Shown in pieces: positions 1 through 5,043 of a stretch of 5,043 nt of DNA. The notes under the pieces were generated by a model that did not search any database, had not been told where the DNA came from, and worked only from the letters and a program-made list of their open reading frames with translations. The first letter of the stretch is position 1, and each line of letters begins with the position of its first letter. The stretch spans positions 1-5,043 of the forward strand of contig DNZD01000342.1 in the NCBI GenBank assembly GCA_003504855.1. Reading direction: 5' to 3'. Made by a program: the position numbers and the translations under genes. The DNA is from Cytophagales bacterium. GTDB lineage: Bacteria > Bacteroidota > Bacteroidia > Cytophagales > Cyclobacteriaceae.

Positions 1-405
1 AACATTTCTCCCGCCGTAAACTGGTACACGCTAACCAAGTCTGATGATGTGGTGGTGCCACGGGCCAACCTGCCTAAGCTTATTGCCGGCATCAAGACTA
101 TCGGAAAAGCTTATGGATTCAACACAGTTTGCTTCGGTCACCTGGGTGATGGCAACCTGCACGTAAACATCCTCAAGGAGAGCATCTCCGAGCATGATTG
201 GGAAACCAGGATTCCCGAAGGTATCGGCGAAATATTCAAACTTACCGTAAGCCTGGGCGGAACCCTTTCTGGTGAACATGGTATTGGAATTGCCAAGCGT
301 CCATACATGCCGATTGCCATGAGTGAAGTTAACCTGAATCTCATGCGGGGTATCAAGCAGGTATTTGATCCCAACGGCATACTGAATCCAGGGAAAATAT
401 TCTAG
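1..405 (+). CDS. FAD-linked oxidase of the GlcD / D-lactate dehydrogenase type, C-terminal fragment
   Basis: This is the C-terminal 134 residues of a flavin-dependent 2-hydroxyacid dehydrogenase; the N-terminal FAD-binding domain lies off the left edge. The frame is open from base 1, so a GTG at 49 is an internal valine and not a start. Visible marks are DDVVVPRANLP (residues 15-25), GHLGDGNLH (46-54), SGEHGIG (90-96) and the family's typical ending DPNGILNPGK. In characterised relatives (D-2-hydroxyglutarate and D-lactate dehydrogenases) the two histidines of GHxGDGNxH and the glutamate of SGEHG bind a metal ion next to the flavin and the substrate carboxylate; here they are H47, H54 and E92, all intact. 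The family oxidises glycolate, D-lactate or D-2-hydroxyglutarate to the 2-oxoacid. Which substrate applies here cannot be read from this fragment. The gene ends in TAG, 95 bases before the next gene, and nothing suggests that it belongs to the downstream operon. Confidence 0.93.
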   Translation, partial: NISPAVNWYTLTKSDDVVVPRANLPKLIAGIKTIGKAYGFNTVCFGHLGDGNLHVNILKESISEHDWETRIPEGIGEIFKLTVSLGGTLSGEHGIGIAKRPYMPIAMSEVNLNLMRGIKQVFDPNGILNPGKIF

Positions 406-432
406 GCATGTAGCCACTCGCAAAGGATTGTT

Positions 433-454
433 GGCCACTCACCACTTGGTGGCC
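433..454 (+). terminator. Weak hairpin after the FAD oxidase gene, possible terminator
   Basis: GGCCAC at 433-438 pairs with GTGGCC at 449-454 around a 10-base loop; a T-G wobble could add one pair. It begins 28 bases after the oxidase stop codon and lies upstream of the candidate promoter for the next gene. No T-run follows it, so it is not a textbook intrinsic terminator. It may only protect the 3' end, or it may be chance. Confidence 0.25.
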
Positions 455-474
455 CGTGGGCTCATTCCATTTGT

Positions 475-482
475 TATATTTA
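475..482 (+). promoter_or_regulatory. Candidate Bacteroidota-type -7 promoter element
   Basis: TATATTTA matches seven of eight positions of the Bacteroidota -7 consensus TAnnTTTG and lies 18 bases before the ATG of the DUF1080 gene, in the only sizeable gap upstream of the four-gene run. A TTG at 446-448 is the nearest candidate -33 element, but its spacer is 26 bases, longer than the usual 19-21, so the upstream half of the promoter is not convincing. If real, this would drive transcription of 501-4683 with a very short leader. Confidence 0.35.
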
Positions 483-500
483 CTTCCCAATCCGAAAACC

Positions 501-1220
501 ATGAAAAAACTGCTCTTTCTGCTGATCCTCGGCGCAGCCGCATGTTCAACACCAAAAAGTGAAAACGCATCCACCACCCCCAACCAACTGACTGAAGAAC
601 AAAAGGCAGCAGGTTGGAAATTGCTCTTCGACGGGCAAACGATGAATGGTTGGCGTTCCTTCAAGAATAAGGAAAACAATACCTGGGAAGTACTGGATGG
701 TACCCTGCACTGCAAGTCGAGCAATGACACCACCGCCACCCAGCGTGCAGATATCATGACCACCGAAATGTATGGCAACTTCGAACTGTCATTCGACTTC
801 AAGATTGCTCCGGAAGGAAACAGCGGACTGATCTATCGCGTGACAGAAGAATTTGAGGTTCCTTATGCCAGCGGTCCGGAATATCAGATTATTGATGACA
901 TCGGCTATCCCGGTGAATTGAAAGATGTAAACAAGACTGCAGCCAACTACGATGTGCATGTGGCTGAGAACAAAAAACTAAATCCGGCCGGTGAATGGAA
1001 TACCGGAAAACTCGTCATCAACGGCAACCACGTTGAACATTGGCTCAATGGCGCGAAGGTGGTAGAATATGAGTTTGCCTCCGACGACTGGAAAGCCAAA
1101 GTGGCTGCCAGCAAATGGAAAGAATATCCAGGCTACGGACAATCCGCCTCAGGCTACATCGACTTGCAAGACCACGGCAGCGAAGTATGGTTCCGTAACA
1201 TCATGGTAAAACCCCTATAA
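501..1220 (+). CDS. DUF1080 / 3-keto-disaccharide hydrolase family lipoprotein
   Basis: This is a 239-residue exported protein made of one DUF1080 domain (PF06439, now called 3-keto-disaccharide hydrolase). The frame extends upstream to a GTG at 456, but the ATG at 501 is preferred because it begins a clean lipoprotein signal: two lysines, a hydrophobic stretch (residues 4-14) and Cys15 in the context GAAAC. The product is probably lipid-anchored in the cell envelope. A polar linker (16-37) leads into the concanavalin-like domain (38-239), with GWKLLFDGQTMNGW at 38-51, the PEGNSGLIYR strand at 104-113, SGPEYQIIDD at 124-133 and NYDVHVAENKKLNPAGEWN at 149-167. These are the hallmark segments of the family, and the length is normal. 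Characterised members act on 3-keto-glycosides formed by GFO/IDH-type oxidoreductases, cleaving them by hydrolysis or elimination/hydration. No such oxidoreductase is visible here, so the substrate is unknown. It is the first gene of the tight run; the asparagine synthetase starts 22 bases after its stop. Confidence 0.92.
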   Translation: MKKLLFLLILGAAACSTPKSENASTTPNQLTEEQKAAGWKLLFDGQTMNGWRSFKNKENNTWEVLDGTLHCKSSNDTTATQRADIMTTEMYGNFELSFDFKIAPEGNSGLIYRVTEEFEVPYASGPEYQIIDDIGYPGELKDVNKTAANYDVHVAENKKLNPAGEWNTGKLVINGNHVEHWLNGAKVVEYEFASDDWKAKVAASKWKEYPGYGQSASGYIDLQDHGSEVWFRNIMVKPL

Positions 1221-1242
1221 CCCGTAAGGTTAAGTCGCGACC

Positions 1243-3141
1243 ATGTGTGGCATCACCGGCGTATTCGCGTTTAACCTCGTTGGCAAATTCTCCAAAATCA
1301 ATGTAGCAGCCGCTACCAAGGCACTCTCCTCCCGCGGTCCTGACTTTCAGGACATTCACGTTGAGGAATGGGTGTGCCTTGGTCACCGGCGATTGTCCAT
1401 CATCGACACAAGGGCGGTGGCGCACCAGCCCATGTGGGACAACTCCCGCCGATGGTGCATCGTCTTCAATGGCGAGATCTTCAACTTCCGCGACCTTCGT
1501 CAGCAACTTCGGGCTGAGGGCCTAACCTTTCACACCGAATCCGATACTGAGGTGCTGCTCCAAAGCTATATCCGCTATGGTACCGCTTGCCTCAATCAAC
1601 TGAATGGTTTTTTCTCATTCTGTATTTACGACACCCAGGAGCAGAGTCTCTTTCTGGCCCGTGACCGCTTTGGGATCAAACCCTTGCTCTACCTCTTCGA
1701 TCAGGACAAATTCCTGTTTTCGTCTGAGATGAAGTCACTGCTTGCCTATGGGATCGTGAAAGACATTGACTACAATTCCCTGCTGGCCTATTTGCAGCTG
1801 AACTACATCCCGGCACCACACACCATTTTTCCCGGCGTAAAGAAATTGATGCCTGGGCATTGGTTGAAAATCAAAAATCAGTCGATAGAAACCGGAAGGT
1901 ATTACAGCATTCCACACCCAAGCGTTGAAGATTCACCTCCTTCGCTTTCCTATCCCGAGGCACAAGTCAGATTTAGATCACTGCTCGAGGCATCCGTTCA
2001 ACGCAGGCTCGTCGCCGATGTGCCACTGGGTTGCTTTCTGAGTGGCGGAACCGACTCTTCCGTCATTGCAGCTATTGCCAGCCGGCATCAATCCGGATTG
2101 CACACATTTTCAATTGGCTATCAGGATGAGCCGTATTTCGATGAGACCAGCTATGCCAGGCTCGTCGCCAAAAAAATCAACACGGAACATACTGTATTCA
2201 GCCTCACTAACCGCGACCTGTACGAACACGTTCATGATGTGTTGGATTATACCGATGAGCCTTTCGCTGACTCCTCGGCTATCGCCGTGTATATCCTGAG
2301 CAAACAAACCCGTAAACATGCTACGGTGGCGCTCTCCGGCGACGGTGCTGATGAACTCCTGGGTGGATACAATAAGCATGCGGCTTTTTACCGCAGCTTT
2401 CATCCAGGATGGAAAGAACATCTCGCAACCACCTTGTCCCCGGCGTGGCGCATCCTTCCCCAATCGCGACATGCACCCCTGGCCAACACCATCCGGCAAT
2501 TGAACCGGTATGCGGCTGGTGCCCGCCTTCCCCTCGCTCAACGTTATTGGCAATGGGCTTCTTTTGCCAGCGAAGCGCAGGCCTTGCGCTTACTAAACCC
2601 TGATCGCCAAAGTCTGGCACATGAATTCGCCGGCAGAAAACAGGAGTGCCTTTCTCCCCTGATGAAAGGCGGTGGGATGAATGATGTGTTGCTAACGGAT
2701 ATGCATTTGGTGTTGACCAACGATATGCTGACTAAGGTAGATCTGATGAGCATGGCCAACAGCCTGGAGGTACGCGTTCCCTTCCTCGATTATGAGGTCG
2801 TTAATTTCCTTTTCTGCCTACCCGCTTCCTACAAAATTGACGGAGGTATGCGCAAGAAGATCCTGCAGGATGCCTTCCGCGACGATCTGCCTCCAGAACT
2901 GTACAATCGTCCCAAGAAGGGCTTTGAGGTACCTCTGCTCCAATGGCTTCGCACCGAAATGAAGTCGGAGATCAACAACAACCTGCTGTCCGAAACATTT
3001 ATTCGCGAGCAGGGCATCTTTAACTACAGCGAAATCAAGAAGCTTAAGAGAAATCTCTTTTCCCTGAGCCCCGGAGATATTCATGCCCGCATCTGGGCCC
3101 TGGTGGTGTTCCAACATTGGTGGAAAAAATGGATTGGGTAG
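1243..3141 (+). CDS. asnB: Asparagine synthase (glutamine-hydrolysing)
   Basis: This 632-residue cytoplasmic amidotransferase makes asparagine from aspartate, glutamine and ATP, releasing glutamate, AMP and pyrophosphate. The N-terminal class II glutaminase domain (about 1-210) starts MCGITGVF, so Cys2 becomes the catalytic nucleophile once Met is removed; this fixes the start. RGPD (31-34), GHRRLSIID (47-55), NGEIFNF (76-82), SDTEVLL (100-106) and RDRFGIKP complete the glutamine site. The synthetase domain (about 240-620) has the ATP PP-loop SGGTDSS (267-273), LSGDGADELLGGY (364-376), SLEVRVPFLD (507-516) and RPKKGFEVP (556-564). All expected catalytic residues are present, so both half-reactions should work. 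It is longer than E. coli AsnB (about 554) and fits the 600-640-residue group seen in Bacillus and Bacteroidota. Members of that group also occur in polysaccharide and secondary-metabolite clusters, where they may amidate other carboxylates. No such cluster is visible, so Asn synthesis is the default reading. The next gene starts 4 bases after its stop. There is no Shine-Dalgarno sequence. Confidence 0.96.
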   Translation: MCGITGVFAFNLVGKFSKINVAAATKALSSRGPDFQDIHVEEWVCLGHRRLSIIDTRAVAHQPMWDNSRRWCIVFNGEIFNFRDLRQQLRAEGLTFHTESDTEVLLQSYIRYGTACLNQLNGFFSFCIYDTQEQSLFLARDRFGIKPLLYLFDQDKFLFSSEMKSLLAYGIVKDIDYNSLLAYLQLNYIPAPHTIFPGVKKLMPGHWLKIKNQSIETGRYYSIPHPSVEDSPPSLSYPEAQVRFRSLLEASVQRRLVADVPLGCFLSGGTDSSVIAAIASRHQSGLHTFSIGYQDEPYFDETSYARLVAKKINTEHTVFSLTNRDLYEHVHDVLDYTDEPFADSSAIAVYILSKQTRKHATVALSGDGADELLGGYNKHAAFYRSFHPGWKEHLATTLSPAWRILPQSRHAPLANTIRQLNRYAAGARLPLAQRYWQWASFASEAQALRLLNPDRQSLAHEFAGRKQECLSPLMKGGGMNDVLLTDMHLVLTNDMLTKVDLMSMANSLEVRVPFLDYEVVNFLFCLPASYKIDGGMRKKILQDAFRDDLPPELYNRPKKGFEVPLLQWLRTEMKSEINNNLLSETFIREQGIFNYSEIKKLKRNLFSLSPGDIHARIWALVVFQHWWKKWIG

Positions 3142-3145
3142 TACC

Positions 3146-4051
3146 ATGAAAAAGTACCTTTTTCTTATTGCCCTGGGTGTGGGTTCTCTCACGACCCAGG
3201 CACAACAGAAAGTCATCGCCTTTATCAGCGACACACAGGCACCCATGACCGTGGAGAAAATCTGGTTGAAGCCACACAACAACCAGGTGGCCACCGGAAA
3301 GCTATTTGAGGATATCCTTACCACAATGCCCACCCAATTGTTTATTCTCGGGGATGTGGTATCGCTTGGGTACCAAAAGAAAAAATGGCTGGCCATGGAC
3401 GAGTACCTCACACAATGCCGGATCTCCGGCATATCCGTCAGTGCCATCCTCGGCAACCATGATGTCATGGGGAATGGGGCCAAAGGTGAACGCTTGTTCC
3501 AGCAACGCTTCCCCAACCACGTCCGAACTGGTTACTTCGTGGTGGTTGATTCTGTTGCCACTGTGCTGCTTAACTCCAACTTCAGCAAAATGGGAAATGA
3601 TGCCGTGGCCCAGGAAGAAGTGTGGTTGGTTAAGACATTGACCCAATTGGATAAAGACCCTGCGATCAAGGCCACGATCGTAACGTGCCACCACGCACCT
3701 TACACCAACAGCACCATTGTAAAGCCGAACACCCAGGTTCAGGAAAAATTCGTCTCGGCCTTTAGTCAATCCGCCAAAGGCGCGCTTTTCATCACGGGGC
3801 ATGCACATGCCTTTGAGCACTTTAAGGTGAACGGAAAGAATTTTCTCACCATTGGCGGCGGCGGTGGATTGCATCAACCGCTTCGCACCGGAAATGGTCA
3901 GCAGGAAGACTTGGCCGCAGGATATAAACCGATGTTTCACTATCTCATCCTTGAACGACATGGATCCAAGGTGACGATCACTTCGCGATATTTGTCTGAT
4001 GACTTTGGCGCAGTCTTGTCCGGCTATTCATTTACGATTGCTGCACCATGA
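3146..4051 (+). CDS. Secreted calcineurin-like metallophosphoesterase
   Basis: This is a 301-residue exported phosphoesterase. The frame is open upstream into asnB (an ATG at 3083), but the ATG at 3146 begins a good Sec signal peptide: two lysines, a hydrophobic core (residues 4-16) and a likely type I cleavage site after TQA (17-19). The metal-binding blocks are in family order: FISDTQ (26-31), LGDVVSLG (68-75), LGNHD (102-106), TCHHAPY (180-186) and TGHAHAFEH (217-225). These supply two metal ions for phosphoester hydrolysis. The first block reads D-x-Q instead of the common D-x-H, a variant I associate with purple-acid-phosphatase/CSTP1-like branches; the GHxHxxEH end agrees with that. The likely role is a periplasmic or secreted phosphatase or phosphodiesterase, with the substrate unknown. 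It starts 4 bases after asnB, and its TGA stop overlaps the ATG of the START-domain gene in an ATGA, so translation of the two is probably coupled. Confidence 0.92.
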   Translation: MKKYLFLIALGVGSLTTQAQQKVIAFISDTQAPMTVEKIWLKPHNNQVATGKLFEDILTTMPTQLFILGDVVSLGYQKKKWLAMDEYLTQCRISGISVSAILGNHDVMGNGAKGERLFQQRFPNHVRTGYFVVVDSVATVLLNSNFSKMGNDAVAQEEVWLVKTLTQLDKDPAIKATIVTCHHAPYTNSTIVKPNTQVQEKFVSAFSQSAKGALFITGHAHAFEHFKVNGKNFLTIGGGGGLHQPLRTGNGQQEDLAAGYKPMFHYLILERHGSKVTITSRYLSDDFGAVLSGYSFTIAAP

Positions 4052-4683
4052 TCCAAAACCTCATGTTGATCGCATGCTTGCTCCTCACCTTTTCCGGTCA
4101 GGCACAAAGCGATTGTGTGGTCAAAATCAACAAGGACAGCGTCAGAATACGCCAGTGTAAAGTCGGCGATTCGAGATTCAAATCGATAGAGGCTGCCTTT
4201 CAGGTGAACAGCAAACTTTCACAACTGGCTGCCATGATTCTCGATGTGGAAGGTCACGTAACCTGGGAATACAAAACAATCATTGCGCGAACCTTGAAAA
4301 AGGTCAGCGAACGGGAGGTGATCTTCTACTCCGAAGTAGCCGCGCCGATGCTCACCAGCAACCGCGACTTTATCATCCAACTCAAGACTAATCAGGATCC
4401 AGCCACGAAGGTGATGACCATTGACGCTATCAGTCTGCCCAACTACCTCCCGGCCAAGGAAAATATTGTTCGCATCCCCTATTCAAAGGCACACTGGATT
4501 ATTAAACCTGTCGGCAAGTCAAAGCTGGATGTAGTCTATACCCTGGAAGTAGATATCGGGGGAGCTGTTCCACCCTGGCTGGCCAATCTGGTTTCAGCAC
4601 AGGGACCGTATGAGACCTTCAAGGCCATGCGGGAACAGATAGGAAATTACCGAAACAAAGGAGCAAGTTTCATTAAGGATTAG
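4048..4683 (+). CDS. Exported START-domain protein (lipid/hydrophobic-ligand-binding fold)
   Basis: This 211-residue protein has a hydrophobic N-terminus (residues 4-16) and a probable type I cleavage site after GQA (17-19). The n-region has no positive charge, and LIAC at 7-10 resembles a lipobox, but the hydrophobic stretch continues past that cysteine, so a plain secretory signal is more likely. Residues of about 45-205 match bacterial START/SRPBCC proteins: a central VTWEYKT (71-77), the strand SEVAAPMLTSNRDF (95-108), the P-Y-S-K-A-H-W segment (144-150), and the closing helix after GGAVPPWLANLVSAQGPYET (171-190), which is highly typical of START. The fold forms a cavity for a lipid or other hydrophobic ligand; no catalytic residues are evident, so binding or transport in the periplasm is the best guess. 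It is the last gene of the unit, overlaps the phosphoesterase gene by 4 bases, and is followed 28 bases later by a strong hairpin. Confidence 0.88.
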   Translation: MIQNLMLIACLLLTFSGQAQSDCVVKINKDSVRIRQCKVGDSRFKSIEAAFQVNSKLSQLAAMILDVEGHVTWEYKTIIARTLKKVSEREVIFYSEVAAPMLTSNRDFIIQLKTNQDPATKVMTIDAISLPNYLPAKENIVRIPYSKAHWIIKPVGKSKLDVVYTLEVDIGGAVPPWLANLVSAQGPYETFKAMREQIGNYRNKGASFIKD

Positions 4684-4701
4684 GGGGTAGTGACTGCTTA
4701 A

Positions 4702-4740
4702 TGATTAAACGCGCTGGTGAAGAACACCAGCGCTGATTAA
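4702..4740. repeat. 7-base direct repeat TGATTAA flanking the hairpin
   Basis: TGATTAA occurs at 4702-4708 and again at 4734-4740, immediately outside the terminator stem; the second copy contains the glnS stop codon (TAA on the minus strand). A short direct repeat around an inverted repeat can be the footprint of a small insertion, but the unit is AT-rich and short, so chance is a fair explanation. Confidence 0.3.
4711..4733. terminator. Strong hairpin between convergent genes, probable bidirectional terminator
   Basis: GCGCTGGTG (4711-4719) and CACCAGCGC (4725-4733) form a perfect 9-bp GC-rich stem with an AAGAA loop. It lies 28 bases after the START-domain stop and 3 bases from the glnS stop codon. 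On the plus strand a run of six T (4743-4748) follows nine bases after the stem, inside the 3' end of glnS; this is further away than in a classic intrinsic terminator. On the minus strand only a short GTTTAA follows. TTAA at 4705-4708 and 4737-4740 could extend the stem beyond an internal loop. It probably ends both transcripts. Confidence 0.75.
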
Positions 4741-5043
4741 CCTTTTTTCGTTTCCTTGGCCCACATGTCGCGCAGGGTGACCGTACGGTTGAAGACCAAC
4801 TTACCCGATGTGGAGTCCGGGTCAAGACAGAAGTAACCGATACGCATAAACTGAAAACGGTCTTCCGGCCTGGCCTCTTTCATGGCTGGCTCGGCATACA
4901 CTTTGGATAGCACTTTCAGTGAACCAGGATTGAGCAGGGTACGAAAATCTTCTTCCGCCTGGTTCAGGTCCTCCACCTGAAACAACCGGTCGTACAAACG
5001 CACTTCAGTTTCAACTGCGTGCGGTGCGCTCACCCAGTGGATA
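4737..5043 (-). CDS. glnS: Glutaminyl-tRNA synthetase, C-terminal fragment
   Basis: This minus-strand frame encodes the last 101 residues of GlnRS, which charges tRNA-Gln with glutamine using ATP; the catalytic Rossmann domain is off the right edge. The frame is open to the window edge and reads [21 protein letters not shown] there, so the GTG at 5033 is an internal valine. Further family marks are [36 protein letters not shown] and the near-terminal [14 protein letters not shown]. This is the distal anticodon-binding beta-barrel domain. The ending falls where E. coli GlnRS ends, followed only by a few lysine-rich residues, so no YqeY-like extension is present. It converges on the four-gene unit and shares the hairpin at 4711-4733. 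Presence of GlnRS implies direct charging of tRNA-Gln, at least in part, instead of sole reliance on the GatCAB amidotransferase route. Confidence 0.97.
   Translation of the reverse strand, partial: IHWVSAPHAVETEVRLYDRLFQVEDLNQAEEDFRTLLNPGSLKVLSKVYAEPAMKEARPEDRFQFMRIGYFCLDPDSTSGKLVFNRTVTLRDMWAKETKKG

Noticed and set aside
456..500. GTG start adding 15 residues to the DUF1080 protein
   Set aside because: It would put a polar stretch before the lipoprotein signal and overlap the candidate promoter; the ATG at 501 gives a normal signal sequence.
353..802. 149-codon minus-strand open frame over the oxidase/DUF1080 gap
   Set aside because: Most of it is antisense to the DUF1080 gene, and the translated product shows no family signature.
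2041..2061. SGGTDSS in place of the more usual SGGLDSS/SGGVDSS in the asnB PP-loop
   Set aside because: The third variable position tolerates several residues, and the serines, glycines and aspartate needed for ATP binding are intact, so it does not signal loss or change of function.
3083..3145. ATG start adding 21 residues to the phosphoesterase
   Set aside because: It would overlap the end of asnB by 59 bases and bury the signal peptide; the ATG at 3146 directly precedes a typical signal.
2818..3516. 232-codon minus-strand open frame across the asnB/phosphoesterase junction
   Set aside because: It is antisense to two well-supported genes with intact motifs, has no recognisable domain and no start signal, and spans the junction only because stop codons happen to be absent.
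3302..3961. 219-codon minus-strand open frame inside the phosphoesterase gene
   Set aside because: It lies fully opposite a gene with all expected metal-binding blocks; the composition and lack of any recognised motif indicate a shadow frame.
4069..4077. Lipobox-like LIAC in the START-domain protein
   Set aside because: Only nine residues precede the cysteine, none is positively charged, and the hydrophobic core continues beyond it to a GQA cleavage site.

Overview
This 5 kb window looks like ordinary chromosomal DNA from a member of the Bacteroidota, probably from the Chitinophagales/Cytophagales side. That placement is an inference. It rests on a 3-keto-disaccharide hydrolase-type (DUF1080) lipoprotein, start codons without Shine-Dalgarno sequences, a TATATTTA element resembling the Bacteroidota -7 promoter motif, and a GlnRS C-terminus close to those of this phylum. 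Base composition is near 50% GC and even across the window. I see no mobile element, tRNA, rRNA or CRISPR array.

Layout. Positions 1-405 hold the C-terminal end of a GlcD-type FAD-linked oxidase (plus strand, cut by the left edge). A 95-base intergenic gap (406-500) carries a weak hairpin and a candidate promoter. Four plus-strand genes follow, packed tightly enough to be one transcription unit: a DUF1080 lipoprotein (501-1220), a class II glutamine-dependent asparagine synthetase (1243-3141, asnB), a secreted calcineurin-like metallophosphoesterase (3146-4051) and a secreted START-domain protein (4048-4683). The gaps between them are 22, 4 and -4 bases. A strong 9-bp hairpin (4711-4733) sits between this unit and the convergent minus-strand glutaminyl-tRNA synthetase gene glnS (4737-5043, cut by the right edge).

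How the genes fit together. The asparagine synthetase is cytoplasmic and makes Asn from Asp, Gln and ATP, or amidates a related carboxylate. The other three genes of the run encode exported proteins: a probable glycoside-processing lipoprotein, a phosphoesterase and a lipid- or hydrophobic-ligand-binding START protein. No shared pathway is evident from sequence alone. The last two are the most tightly linked pair (overlapping ATGA) and are the best candidates for a common envelope function. The most distinctive sequence observation is that all four genes start with the same ACC-ATG context and none has a Shine-Dalgarno sequence. I did not find convincing evidence of a new defence, mobile or biosynthetic system here.
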